From the NCBI RefSeq assembly GCF_003260975.1, contig NZ_CP030041.1, positions 1,401,001 to 1,465,000 on the forward strand: a DNA stretch of 64,000 nucleotides, read 5' to 3'. Origin of the DNA: Echinicola strongylocentroti. GTDB lineage: Bacteria; Bacteroidota; Bacteroidia; Cytophagales; Cyclobacteriaceae. Under the pieces are notes generated by a model that was not told the origin of the DNA, searched no databases, and saw only the letters and a program-made list of their open reading frames with translations. The translations under genes and the position numbers were made by a program. Shown in pieces: positions 54,536 to 63,262 of this stretch (the first letter of the stretch is position 1; each line of letters starts with the position of its first letter).

Positions 54536-54910
54536 ATGAAAACACTCTTAAAAGATAGCCCACTGGATTTTATCGGTATATCAGCATCTTTGATATGTGG
54601 GGTCCACTGTGTCACATTACCTATATTATTGGCGCTGACGCCACTTTCTAGCCTCCATTTTTTGGCCAATCCTTGGATAGAATATTCTGTAATTGTCGGT
54701 AGTTTTTTTATCGCCACCTGCTCCTTGGTACATGGCTATCGCAAGCATCACCGTCGGATGCTCCCATTACATTTGGCTGGAGTTGGCTTTTTGGCTATCG
54801 GTACTGGTCAATTCATCCATGGTCATGATCTAGCTTATGTTTTGGTGTTTATAGGCGCTTGCATGGTCGCTCTGTCTCATTTTATCAATTGGAAATACAT
54901 TTTCGTCTAA
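54536..54910 (+). CDS. MerC-family small membrane protein
   Basis: 124 residues, four membrane helices, with the MerC-like N-terminal motif SLICGVHCVTLPIL: two cysteines (21 and 25) in CGVHC. Further histidines lie in HGYRKHHRRMLPLHL and FIHGHDLAY. MerC proteins of mercury-resistance operons import Hg(II); no merA, merR or merT is present here. In Bacteroidota stand-alone MerC-domain proteins often sit under zinc- or iron-type control and their role is open. Preceded by two matching palindromic boxes, so metal-responsive expression is likely. Confidence 0.85.
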   Translation: MKTLLKDSPLDFIGISASLICGVHCVTLPILLALTPLSSLHFLANPWIEYSVIVGSFFIATCSLVHGYRKHHRRMLPLHLAGVGFLAIGTGQFIHGHDLAYVLVFIGACMVALSHFINWKYIFV

Positions 54911-55182
54911 TCCCTTTTTGGAAGCTCAGGCAAGAATATGGCCTAAAGAACTCTATCAATCTTGCCAATTAATGCAAAACCTGCTGATATTTTTGGCAAC
55001 CTGATACCCTTTTCATTTCCATTAACTGCCACAATCTCCCAAATTTGATAAGTGGTCAAGTAAAGAGGAGAACATGAGGCTCCATGACAAACGGAAATTC
55101 AATATTGTTCTTAAATTTTTCGGACAGTCGAATAATGCCACTTTTCTTGAGTTAACATTACGTATATCCGCAATGAAACCAG
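54911..55182. other. gene-free stretch before the DUF1254 gene
   Basis: First part of the 371-bp gap 54911-55281. AT-rich with no ORF supported by family features, no hairpin plus T-run, and no promoter that matches the Bacteroidota consensus well. The last ~60 bp of the gap hold family A copy 3. Confidence 0.6.
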
Positions 55183-55246
55183 TCATCACAGAAAAGCCTT
55201 ACTTCATTCTGGGTGTTCTGTGCGTTCCGTGAGCAATAAAACCTAA
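55183..55246 (+). repeat. dispersed intergenic repeat, family A copy 3 (partial)
   Basis: 64 bp: CATCACAGAAAAGCCTTACT, TTCATTCTGGGTGTTCTGTG, CGTTCCGTGAGCAATAAAAC. Lacks the middle third and the right end of copies 1 and 2. It lies 36 bp upstream of the DUF1254 start and so may be part of its 5' region. Confidence 0.68.
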
Positions 55247-55281
55247 CATTATAAGGATCAAAATAAACAACCAAGCCAGAT

Positions 55282-56850
55282 ATGAAAATGAAAAATGTAA
55301 TAGGAGTATTGCTATCAGCGATGATGCTGGCCGCATGTAGTCAGCCCTCATCCAATGAGAAACAAGCGACGAACTCGGGATCCGATACAGATCATTTCGA
55401 AACATTGGCCAACCTTCCATTTGACGGTGGCTATCCTTCAGCAGAGACCTCCACAACGCTGGACGACGAACTCTACTTCCAACGGGCGACACAAGTCTAT
55501 TTATGGGCCTTGCCAGCAGTAAATATGTACGCTATGAAAGAAGGTCTGGGCAAAACATTCGGAGAAGGATATAATGTAGTATCGGTCTTTGAAAAAAGAC
55601 TAAAACCAAACTCCGTTATTACTACTCCTAATTCAGACGTGATTTATGCCCTTGGATTTGCGGACCTGAGCAAGACAGGTCCCTTGGTACTGGATGTACC
55701 ACCGATGCTACAAGGCTTATTGGATGATTTTTGGCACCGACCATTAACAGGCCCTGAAAAACCTGACGGCACACATTTTCTAGGTGATATTGGTTTTCCT
55801 GGCCCAGACCGAGGCAAAGGTGGGAAATACCTAATCGTCCCCGAGGGGTACGAAGGCGAGGTTCCTGACGGGTATTACCTATACACGAGCAAAACCAATG
55901 GTGTGTTTATTTTCCAGCGGGGCTTCTTCCAATCCGTGGATGACCTAACCCCCGGGGTAAAAGCAGTAGAAGGCATCAAAATCTATCCCTTGGAAGGAGA
56001 AAAAAAGCCCATGGACTTCCAGCATGCATCTGATGTAGATTCCTACGCCTTGTTCTCACATGATTTTTCCTATTATGAAATGCTAAACCGGCTCATCCAA
56101 AGCGAGCCATTAGATGCCGTAGATCCTTACATGCATGGAATGTTGGCCGCGCTGGGCATCAGCAAAGGAAAGGAATTTGCCCCTACTGCAAAGCAAAAAG
56201 CCTTGCTGGACAAAGCTGCCGAAACTGCTTGGAGAATGGCCAAAAACATTGCCGCTAACTTCGACGAGGAAGAAGACGGGCTATGGTGGGAAGATCGCCA
56301 GTGGGTCGCCCATGCACATACTGAGTTGGATGATTTTATGCATACCTTGATCGATGAAGAATACAGGAACAGGGAAACAGGCTATACTGATGTAAATGCC
56401 AAAGCCCACATGTACATCAACCACTACTCCATCAGTACGGGAATGATGTCGTCCATCGTTGGTTTAGGTGCCAAATATGGTAATGCCTACAAGGACAGTG
56501 ATGGTAACTACCTCATGGGAGGCAATACCTACCTGATTACTTTCCCTCCCAATATGCCTGCAAAACTTTTCTGGTCCTTGACACTGTATGATGCAGAAAC
56601 AGCTTCAGGAGTCGATGCAGAAGGCCAAGAGTACCCTTCGCTAAACTCCATGAATGACCTGACCAAAAACGACGACGGCTCCGTTACGTTCTTTATAGGC
56701 CCAGAAAATCCAGACAACAAACCTAACTTTATCAAAACCGTTCCGGGCAAAGGCTGGTTCAGCCTCTTCCGCTTCTATGGCCCCGAAAAAGGATTCTTTG
56801 ACAGGACCTACAAAGTGGGGGATTTTGAGTTGCTAAAGAAAGGTGAATAA
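55282..56850 (+). CDS. DUF1254/DUF1214-domain lipoprotein
   Basis: 522 residues with a lipoprotein signal ending MMLAAC (Cys19). The N-terminal DUF1254 domain (about 60-200: RATQVYLWALPAVNMYAMK, TTPNSDVIYALGFADLSKTGPLVLDVP) is followed by DUF1214 (about 370-510: NHYSISTGMMSSIVGLGAK, NTYLITFPPNMPAKLFWSLTLYDAETAS, WFSLFRFYGPEKGFFDRTYKVGDFELLK). Proteins of this layout are common, usually exported and of unknown reaction. A strong terminator follows at 56908. Confidence 0.92.
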   Translation: MKMKNVIGVLLSAMMLAACSQPSSNEKQATNSGSDTDHFETLANLPFDGGYPSAETSTTLDDELYFQRATQVYLWALPAVNMYAMKEGLGKTFGEGYNVVSVFEKRLKPNSVITTPNSDVIYALGFADLSKTGPLVLDVPPMLQGLLDDFWHRPLTGPEKPDGTHFLGDIGFPGPDRGKGGKYLIVPEGYEGEVPDGYYLYTSKTNGVFIFQRGFFQSVDDLTPGVKAVEGIKIYPLEGEKKPMDFQHASDVDSYALFSHDFSYYEMLNRLIQSEPLDAVDPYMHGMLAALGISKGKEFAPTAKQKALLDKAAETAWRMAKNIAANFDEEEDGLWWEDRQWVAHAHTELDDFMHTLIDEEYRNRETGYTDVNAKAHMYINHYSISTGMMSSIVGLGAKYGNAYKDSDGNYLMGGNTYLITFPPNMPAKLFWSLTLYDAETASGVDAEGQEYPSLNSMNDLTKNDDGSVTFFIGPENPDNKPNFIKTVPGKGWFSLFRFYGPEKGFFDRTYKVGDFELLKKGE

Positions 56851-56907
56851 TACGCCTGACATGAATGAGGTTTCCCCCTAATAAAAAAACATGGAGGGAA
56901 TGCTTAC

Positions 56908-56947
56908 ACTATTGCAGCCACAACGATGTGGCTGCAATAGTTGTTTT
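56908..56947 (+). terminator. intrinsic terminator after the DUF1254 gene
   Basis: 15-bp perfect stem ACTATTGCAGCCACA/TGTGGCTGCAATAGT with loop ACGA, then TGTTTT. Its presence inside the long frame from 56891 argues that the next gene starts later, at 56999. Confidence 0.85.
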
Positions 56948-56998
56948 CATGAGTCTATGAACCCCACAACTGCTTTTGTGAACCAATTTCTGTGTTAT

Positions 56999-57868
56999 AT
57001 GTCCCAGACCGTGACCGATAAGCTATTCTATTATGGCATTGCTTCTGTATTTTGCTACCTCCTGTGCTCAACTGCGCTTGCCCAGCAGGATTCTACACAG
57101 ATGACTGTCGAGGAAATGGCCAAAAAAAGACAGGATCCAGTAGCGGGATTAAGAAGTGTCTACCTTCAGGACGTTATGCTACCAGTGGGCGACGGCATGG
57201 CACATTCGTTCTCTATCCAGCCTGTTTTCCCTATAAAACTGGCTAAAAACCTTAAACTGATCACCTATACGATCATTCCTTTCCAAACGGTACCTGCCCT
57301 GGAAAACACTTCACACATCCCTCTCCATCCAGTCTCCTCTGTCGCCGATGGCTCTCCTCAATCCAATGCGGGTTTGGGCAATATCCTATTTAACGGCTAC
57401 CTGTCCTCCATCCAAAAGAAAGGGAGCATCAGCTGGGGAATTGGCCCTGCCATCCAGCTACCCACGCGAACAAATCCAGCCTTAGGCAGTAACCGCCTAA
57501 GCATGGGCCCATCAGCCCTCTTCAACCATAATGGTGACAAATTCTCCGGTGGCTTTGTCATCCAAAACTTTTGGTCCTTGGGAGGTGAAGGGAACAACAA
57601 AGTAAACTCCCTCAATTTCCAGTATTTTACTTATTATAATTTAAGAAAAGGATGGTTTATGGAAAGCAATGCCACCGTAATCACCAACTGGCTGGCAGAA
57701 ACGGGTCAAAAGACCTTACTACCGCTTGGAGGAGGAGGCGGAAAGACCTTCAAGATAGGTAACAGTCCTTTTTTCTATTGTGCGACAGGACAGCTTTTTT
57801 ATAACACCATCAAGCCTGACATCGTGGGTGATTGGCAAGCAGTAGTACAATTTCAGATCATCTTCTAA
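56999..57868 (+). CDS. outer-membrane beta-barrel protein (transporter/neuromedin U-annotated type)
   Basis: 289 residues from ATG 56999 (MSQTVTDKLFYYGIASVFCY), giving a signal peptide ending STALAQQ. The frame extends to 56891, but this would include the terminator. Mature barrel of alternating strands with Gly-rich turns: QPVFPIKLAKNLKLITYTIIP, GLGNILFNGYLS, SWGIGPAIQLPTRTNPALGSNRLSMGPSA, LLPLGGGGGKTF and a C-terminal strand AVVQFQIIF. Such proteins in Bacteroidota are annotated neuromedin U for no functional reason; a porin-like role is probable. Sits downstream of the DUF1254 gene with a terminator between, so separately transcribed. Confidence 0.85.
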   Translation: MSQTVTDKLFYYGIASVFCYLLCSTALAQQDSTQMTVEEMAKKRQDPVAGLRSVYLQDVMLPVGDGMAHSFSIQPVFPIKLAKNLKLITYTIIPFQTVPALENTSHIPLHPVSSVADGSPQSNAGLGNILFNGYLSSIQKKGSISWGIGPAIQLPTRTNPALGSNRLSMGPSALFNHNGDKFSGGFVIQNFWSLGGEGNNKVNSLNFQYFTYYNLRKGWFMESNATVITNWLAETGQKTLLPLGGGGGKTFKIGNSPFFYCATGQLFYNTIKPDIVGDWQAVVQFQIIF

Positions 57869-57906
57869 CCCTGGCCGCTACTGTTACACCTCCAATCAAA
57901 AGCAAA

Positions 57907-57984
57907 GCGGCCTGATCCGCCGTGGTGGATCAGGCCGCATTTCCTGTGCGCCGTGGCCATAGATAGGCTAATGCATATTCCGGA
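57907..57984 (-). repeat. partial family B repeat with GC-rich hairpin between convergent genes
   Basis: GCGGCCTGATCCGCC pairs with GGTGGATCAGGCCGC across GT (one mismatch; 57907-57938), followed at 57945-57984 by the right-end sequence of family B, TGTGCGCCGTGG then ATAGGCTAATGCATATTCCGG. The hairpin differs from that of other copies. It could end transcripts from both sides (57868 plus, 58051 minus). Confidence 0.65.
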
Positions 57985-58050
57985 TCAAAGGACAGCCTTT
58001 TTCTAAAATACACCTATCTCCTCAAAGCCACAAGTATCAATAAGCGTCAT

Positions 58051-59505
58051 TTAGCTATTATAAGCTGTGGAAACCGTATCGGCACCTTCACCGGTCCAGT
58101 TGGTATGGAAGAATTCCCCTCTTGTCTTATCGGTTCGCTCATACGTATGGGCGCCAAAATAATCCCGCTGAGCTTGCAGTAGGTTTGCCGGCAAACGCTT
58201 CGTTCTGAACCCATCAAAATAAGCTAAGGCAGCACTCAATGAAGGCACTGGGATGCCATTGGTCACGGCAACAGCACATACTTTTCTCCATCCTGTCTGG
58301 GCTTTCTGCACTTTTTCTTTGAAGAAATCATCCAGTAGCAAGTGAGGAAGTCCTGGGTTCTTGTCAAAAGCTTTTTTAATATCACTGAGAAAAGCCGATC
58401 TAATGATACATCCTCCACGCCACATCAAAGCTATATCACCATAATTCAACTCCCAGTCGTGCTCCTTCGAAGCTTCCATCAGGAGGTTATACCCTTGGGC
58501 ATAGGAAATGATCTTAGCGCCATAAACAGCCATCTTCAAGTCCTCCAACATCGCCTCTTTATCCCCGTCAAAAGTAATCGCAGGAGCCTCAAATACCTGA
58601 GAAGCTTGATCGCGCAGCTCCAGCTGAGCACTCAAGAAGCGGGAAAACACAGACTCTGCAATCAATGTCAACGGTACTCCCAAGTGCATGGCTTCTATGC
58701 CAGTCCATTTTCCTGTGCCTTTTTGGCCGGCAGTATCCAGGATTTTTTCCACCATAGGCTCCCCATCTTCGTCCTTATAGGCCAAAATGTCCGCCGTAAT
58801 TTCTATCAGATAAGAATCCAACTCTTCGCTGTTCCATTTTTTGAAGGTCTGGTGCATTTCGTCATAGCTCATTCCCAATACGTCTTTCATAAACTGGTAC
58901 GCCTCTGTGATAATTTGCATGTCACCGTATTCGATGCCATTATGGATCATTTTCACATAGTGGCCAGCTCCATTAGCACCTACCCAATCACAGCAGGGCA
59001 TGCCATCGTCTACTTTTGCAGACACTGCTTGGAATATTTCCTTTACATGAGGCCAAGCTGATTTACTTCCTCCGGGCATCATAGAAGGTCCTCGTAGCGC
59101 CCCAATTTCTCCTCCTGACACACCGGTTCCGATGAACTGGAAGCCTTTGCTTTCTACATATTCGGTCCGGCGAATGGTATCAGTAAAATTGGAATTACCA
59201 CCGTCGATGATAATATCACCTTCCTCCAAATGAGGGATAATCTGCTCGATAAAGCTGTCCACTGGATCACCTGCCTTTACCAGCATCATTACTTTTCGGG
59301 GCTTTTGCAGTGCTTCCACCAACTCTTTTACAGAATGGGTGCCTTTTATATTCTTTCCTGCTCCTCGTCCCTCAATAAATTTGTCCACCTTCTCCGTGGA
59401 CCTGTTATACACAGCTACGGAGAATCCCTTGCTTTCCATGTTCAACACCAGGTTTTCTCCCATTACTGCAAGCCCTATCAGGCCTATATCAGCCAGTTTG
59501 CTCAT
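58051..59505 (-). CDS. gnd: 6-phosphogluconate dehydrogenase, decarboxylating
   Basis: Oxidative pentose-phosphate enzyme: 6-phosphogluconate plus NADP+ gives ribulose 5-phosphate, CO2 and NADPH. 484 residues, complete. GLAVMGENLVLN (11-22) is the nucleotide-binding turn; DGGNSNFTDT, GTGVSGGEIGALRGPSMMPGG (about 127-147), HNGIEYGDMQ and the C-terminal RAQRDYFGAHTYER-type segment are all typical. NADP+ preference is suggested by NRS following the first beta strand (YNRSTEK). House-keeping; a long antisense ORF across it (58342-59061 on the plus strand) is a shadow. Confidence 0.97.
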   Translation of the reverse strand: MSKLADIGLIGLAVMGENLVLNMESKGFSVAVYNRSTEKVDKFIEGRGAGKNIKGTHSVKELVEALQKPRKVMMLVKAGDPVDSFIEQIIPHLEEGDIIIDGGNSNFTDTIRRTEYVESKGFQFIGTGVSGGEIGALRGPSMMPGGSKSAWPHVKEIFQAVSAKVDDGMPCCDWVGANGAGHYVKMIHNGIEYGDMQIITEAYQFMKDVLGMSYDEMHQTFKKWNSEELDSYLIEITADILAYKDEDGEPMVEKILDTAGQKGTGKWTGIEAMHLGVPLTLIAESVFSRFLSAQLELRDQASQVFEAPAITFDGDKEAMLEDLKMAVYGAKIISYAQGYNLLMEASKEHDWELNYGDIALMWRGGCIIRSAFLSDIKKAFDKNPGLPHLLLDDFFKEKVQKAQTGWRKVCAVAVTNGIPVPSLSAALAYFDGFRTKRLPANLLQAQRDYFGAHTYERTDKTRGEFFHTNWTGEGADTVSTAYNS

Positions 59506-59651
59506 AATTTTATCGTTGTCTTTGTTTAGTGATTTGTAAAGTTTGGGAAAGTTAACATAAATCCCGCTAATTTTTAAGTATTAGGGTAGTTCTCGCAAGG
59601 ATTTATGGCCATGAAACCCAAGTTGCCTATTGACCCCAGAATCAATGCCGT

Positions 59652-60287
59652 TTAGTCAAGGGTATCCCCTCTTTTATATGTACCTAAGGATCCCTTTTTT
59701 TGATTGACTTTGGCTGGGGAAACCTGATCATCTTGGTGGAATTTTCTTAATCCTGAAAACCAATTTTCTCCAAATGCAATTTTTCCCGATTCATCATAAG
59801 ATAAAGAAATTGACCTTACTAAATCATCCTGATCACCTGTCTTAATTGTTGCACCAATTCCTAATGCACCGCTTATACCAAAAACCTTTTCAGAGAAAGT
59901 AATTCCTGCTCCAAGCCCAAAACTAAATCCAACGTCTGTCGGGAAACTGACACCTAATGCTTCCTCTGCCTTTAAAAAAGGGGGGTCTCTAATAATCTCA
60001 AATCCTAATGACAATTCTGCTTCGGCTCCACTAATTACCTTAGGGTTGTCACTCGATTCTTCTAAATCTTGATCATGTAACAACAATAAAGTTTTTAACA
60101 CAAAACTAGTTTCACCAACCATATCCCAAGCTGTCCCCTTTTTTATTGCCATAGCTCCTCCATAACCAAGCCCAGCATTCGCCCCAAGTTCACTATAAGT
60201 TACTGTAGTAGAATTAAAGTATTCCAACCCGTCAAGATCGATCCCGTCGATAGGCCTGTTACTCGCAAACTGATACGGCGTCAGCAT
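59652..60287 (-). CDS. orphan Rhs C-terminal module (variable tip), second cassette
   Basis: 211 residues starting MLTPYQFASNRPIDGIDLDG, the conserved junction between the Rhs core and its variable C-terminal tip. Reading upstream in the same frame gives S-T-D-P-L-T-K-S-Y-P, then a TAG at 60318-60320 where a Leu (as in RFLSTDPLT) would be expected, so a nonsense change separates it from an Rhs core. The variable part (from about 24) is glycine-rich with alternating strands (LGFEIIRDPP, GFSFGLGAGITFSEKVFG) and matches no toxin I know. No immunity gene follows. Likely a silent, displaced toxin tip that could be recombined onto a full Rhs gene elsewhere. Confidence 0.72.
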   Translation of the reverse strand: MLTPYQFASNRPIDGIDLDGLEYFNSTTVTYSELGANAGLGYGGAMAIKKGTAWDMVGETSFVLKTLLLLHDQDLEESSDNPKVISGAEAELSLGFEIIRDPPFLKAEEALGVSFPTDVGFSFGLGAGITFSEKVFGISGALGIGATIKTGDQDDLVRSISLSYDESGKIAFGENWFSGLRKFHQDDQVSPAKVNQKKGSLGTYKRGDTLD

Positions 60288-60419
60288 CGGGTAGGACTTC
60301 GTCAGCGGATCGGTGCTCTAAAACCTCTGTGCGGTTTTTTACCCAGGACTCACTTTTCCCTACACGGCCTGCCAGTCAAAGAACGCTTCCAAAATGCCGT
60401 TATATTTAAAAATCAATTA

Positions 60420-60890
60420 TTACTGCTTTTTGTTTCCCAGATAGTATTTGATAATATCATCAGGGCTGGGAACCACATTTTTGAGATACACACTATTAAA
60501 CACTATAACGCTAGTTGGTTTAGATTTCTTACTAAGGCTTTTGAAATAGATTCCAAATCCAAATTTGGGGGATGTAAACCCTTCTTTATCTGCAATTAAC
60601 CCTAGATCCTCTTTTGAAATTTTTTCTTTTATTTCCAGAAAAGTTGAATTCAGCATATTCAATTCGTCAAAAAAAACATCTCCTTTAAATATTTCAATGC
60701 TTTCAATTTCATTACCACCGATATCTGAAAATACAATATGAATATCGTAAGCAGGCAAATATAAAGTCTTATTTCTTTTGCCTAGAACACTTGTGCTTCC
60801 TTCTTTGGAATTAGGATACCTAGATAAAATTTCTTGAAAATTATCTTTTAGCTTAAAATCACCAACAGAAAAATATGGAATTATCTTCAT
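60420..60890 (-). CDS. probable immunity protein of the orphan Rhs module
   Basis: 156 residues, no signal peptide, acidic/mixed, with a pattern of alternating strands and helices (IPYFSVGDFKL, YLPAYDIHIVFSDIGGNEIESIEIF, FGFGIYFKSL). Its ATG overlaps the stop of 60887-61663 by 4 bp, the arrangement expected for a toxin-immunity pair. I do not recognise the family. Function as an antidote is inferred from position only. Confidence 0.72.
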   Translation of the reverse strand: MKIIPYFSVGDFKLKDNFQEILSRYPNSKEGSTSVLGKRNKTLYLPAYDIHIVFSDIGGNEIESIEIFKGDVFFDELNMLNSTFLEIKEKISKEDLGLIADKEGFTSPKFGFGIYFKSLSKKSKPTSVIVFNSVYLKNVVPSPDDIIKYYLGNKKQ

Positions 60891-61663
60891 TGCTTATTTT
60901 TTTTTGATTGTTCTTCGAGAATAGGAATAACCTCTTTCACAAAATGATCCCTTGCATCGTCCAATCCTTCATTGTAGATATCCCCAAATTGTTCTCTGAT
61001 AGCATTTGCATTTAAATATCTCCCTTCACTAAGTAGATTAGCTTCCGCTTGTCTAAACATTTTTGCAACCTCTTTTCCACCTGTTGATATAAAATCCTTA
61101 TGATCTTGTATAGAAATTATGTTAGCACTGCCCATGTAACTAGAAATTTTAAATCCAGATAATTCATAGGATTTAAGCGTTGGTAAATGATTCTTATTCG
61201 TAAGGAGCTCACCTAAACTACCATAAAAATTCTTCATCCTTCCATATGCACCACCTAGTTTGAATCCCTTATTTATTAGCCTTCCAAATTCATCCCCACT
61301 CGTCCCAGGAATTTCACCATCAAACCCCATAGCTCCGGCAGCAAACCCAAGAGCTTCAGGACTATATTTTCCAGTGGCCAAGATCCCGCTTGCAGCGGAA
61401 CTATAAGCCCAAGGGAGCCAAACAGGCATGGTCTCCACAGCTGTAACGCCTACCAATGGAGCCAAGACTGTACCAAAAGCAATCACAGTATTAATCTTAT
61501 TTTTCCTATCTATTTCCGCAGCAACAGATTTCACGTCGCCGCCTTTAATAGCAGTTGTATTTAATCTGTGATAGTCTTGCCAGCCAGCATATTGACCCTC
61601 CAAACCGTCGATGTCAATATTTGCTATAGGATTGTTACTAGCAAATTGATAAGGAGTAAGCAT
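60887..61663 (-). CDS. orphan Rhs C-terminal toxin module, first cassette
   Basis: 258 residues beginning MLTPYQFASNNPIANIDIDG, the same junction sequence as 59652-60287. In the same frame just upstream are D-P-T-T-G-S-Y-P and a TGA at 61688-61690. The variable part has a hydrophobic stretch (about 63-100, VIAFGTVLAPLVGVTAVETM) and a helical C-terminal domain from about 170 (KDFISTGGKEVAKMF, IREQFGDIYNEGLDDARDHF) that probably holds the effector activity; the family is not recognised. The start codon is probably not the natural one, since the module would be fused to a Rhs core. Paired with the 156-residue protein it overlaps. Confidence 0.75.
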   Translation of the reverse strand: MLTPYQFASNNPIANIDIDGLEGQYAGWQDYHRLNTTAIKGGDVKSVAAEIDRKNKINTVIAFGTVLAPLVGVTAVETMPVWLPWAYSSAASGILATGKYSPEALGFAAGAMGFDGEIPGTSGDEFGRLINKGFKLGGAYGRMKNFYGSLGELLTNKNHLPTLKSYELSGFKISSYMGSANIISIQDHKDFISTGGKEVAKMFRQAEANLLSEGRYLNANAIREQFGDIYNEGLDDARDHFVKEVIPILEEQSKKNKQ

Positions 61664-61689
61664 TGGATAGGAACCGGTCGTCGGATCTC

Positions 61690-61809
61690 ACTCAGGAACT
61701 TCCCTATCCCCGGATTATAGATTCTGAACCCATAATCGTAATGGTTCCTGCTGCCCCATTCGCCCTTGCTGTCATTTTCCTTGCCTCCAAACCCATATCT
61801 ATAGAGAAG
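61690..61809 (-). pseudogene. Rhs core remnant, frameshifted from its C-terminal module
   Basis: 40 codons reading YRYGFGGKENDSKGEWGS, NHYDYGFRIYNPGIGKFLS, the conserved end of the Rhs core. It then runs off-frame: to continue as (V)DPTTGSYP-MLTPYQ a single base must be added between 61687 and 61690. The upstream Rhs core is absent; a stop lies right before and the TolC-like gene ends at 61836, 26 bp away. So only the last core repeat survived when the region was rearranged. Confidence 0.78.
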
Positions 61810-61835
61810 CTATCCTCTCCAGGTAATAACAACCG

Positions 61836-63254
61836 CTACTCTTCTCCTTCTGGAATATCCAGGGTGTTGGAAAAATAACCATATTTCAGTTTCTCAAGCT
61901 GCCATTTGGTGATAAGGTCCACTAGTTTCAACTGGCCTTCCAGGTATTTTTCCTGCCGCTTGTTCAGTAGAAACACAGAACTCTCTCCATAGTTGAATTT
62001 TTCGGATTCAGCCCATAGCAATCGTTCATAGCCAGCGACATTTTGTTGCTGGTTGGACACTTGGTTTTCAAGAAGGTCGATCTGCGCTATGCTGTTGATC
62101 ACTTTGTTCTTTAAGCCCAATGTTTTGTTGTCGAGCTCCAGTTGCTTTTGTTGCAATTTAATCTTACTGAGCTGTAAATTCCCACGTTCTCCCCTTAGCA
62201 ACAGTGGAAAACTAAAAGAAAAACCCCATTTATAGTCATTTTGATTGTACCCTGGCAACCCTTCCCCATCAGGAGTCAGTAAGGGCATATACTTTACCTT
62301 CAGCTTAGGGAGCAACTTTTCTTGCTTCATTCTCCTTTCTGCTTCCAATGCCGTGAGGTTTAACCTGGCCTTTTGTAACATGGGGTGTTGCTCTACCGAG
62401 TCGACAGGAATCATCGGAACAGGGACTTCTTCATGTATCGTCTCCAATTGCTCAGGTTTCCGGCCTTCCAAAAAGGCATTGCCATTTTCATCCCAAAGAA
62501 AATTTTCAAGATTTGTCATCGTGGACACATAGCTCGACTCTGCTGTCTGGAGAAGGTTTTTTCTGTCTTGCCAAACGGTATAAGCCTCCAAGGTATCCAT
62601 GGCGGTTTTTTCTCCATTCTCATAAGCCGTCCTGGTATTTTCAAAATAGTTTTCTGCCAAGACTACGCTTTCTTTTACAATGATCAGAGACTGGTGACTG
62701 TTAGCCCAATAGAAATACGCCTCTGCAGCACTAAAATACAAGTCATTGGTCTGTAAGACCTGTTCATTTTCTGCTATGGCAGCATAAGCCTTGGCCTGTC
62801 TCAATGCGGTCCTCCCCTCATCCATCAGGAGCCCTTGGAGCACATTCAGTTCTATCCCTGCATTCCAGAGCCCATCGTTACCTGCTGTATTGCTTTCGGG
62901 ATTAAGGTAGTTTCCTGAATTTTTCTCATAGCCAGCCACCAGGTCAAATCCCGCTACTGTAGGTATACGCAGTCCGGAAGCCAGTTTTCGGTAATAGATC
63001 TTGTCATCGTAATGCTTTTGGCTAAAATCTGCCCCCACCACTGGGTCAAAATTCCCTCGTGCAGCACGTACCGTAGCATCGGCCTTTTGGGCATTTAATC
63101 TGGCTTTTCGGGATAGAGGATGATAATCCAGCACATGCTGCATGTACTGATCAAACTCCAGTGCATTATCTCCGGTATCCTGGGCCGTGGCTTTCGGAAG
63201 CAAACCTCCCAGCACTACAAAGAGTAAAATGGTATAGATGCCCTCTCTGATCAT
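61836..63254 (-). CDS. TolC-family outer-membrane efflux protein
   Basis: 472 residues, signal peptide ending LLPKATAQ (about 25), followed by the long helical coiled coils of the OEP fold in two repeats (about 35-230 and 255-465). ALEFDQYMQHVLDYHPLSRKARLNAQKADATV at the start and LQLSKIKLQQKQLELDNK in the second repeat are typical. It would form a trimeric channel across the outer membrane. The HlyD gene is 8 bp upstream, so the pair exports a substrate with an ABC or other inner-membrane partner that lies outside the window. Confidence 0.92.
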   Translation of the reverse strand: MIREGIYTILLFVVLGGLLPKATAQDTGDNALEFDQYMQHVLDYHPLSRKARLNAQKADATVRAARGNFDPVVGADFSQKHYDDKIYYRKLASGLRIPTVAGFDLVAGYEKNSGNYLNPESNTAGNDGLWNAGIELNVLQGLLMDEGRTALRQAKAYAAIAENEQVLQTNDLYFSAAEAYFYWANSHQSLIIVKESVVLAENYFENTRTAYENGEKTAMDTLEAYTVWQDRKNLLQTAESSYVSTMTNLENFLWDENGNAFLEGRKPEQLETIHEEVPVPMIPVDSVEQHPMLQKARLNLTALEAERRMKQEKLLPKLKVKYMPLLTPDGEGLPGYNQNDYKWGFSFSFPLLLRGERGNLQLSKIKLQQKQLELDNKTLGLKNKVINSIAQIDLLENQVSNQQQNVAGYERLLWAESEKFNYGESSVFLLNKRQEKYLEGQLKLVDLITKWQLEKLKYGYFSNTLDIPEGEE

Positions 63255-63262
63255 GTTACTTT

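Noticed and set aside
56891..56998. Longer N-terminus for the outer-membrane protein
   Set aside because: It would translate through a perfect terminator hairpin, and the signal peptide lies at the later start.
58342..59061. Antisense ORF of 239 codons inside gnd
   Set aside because: Composition-driven shadow of a highly conserved gene; no start context or family match.
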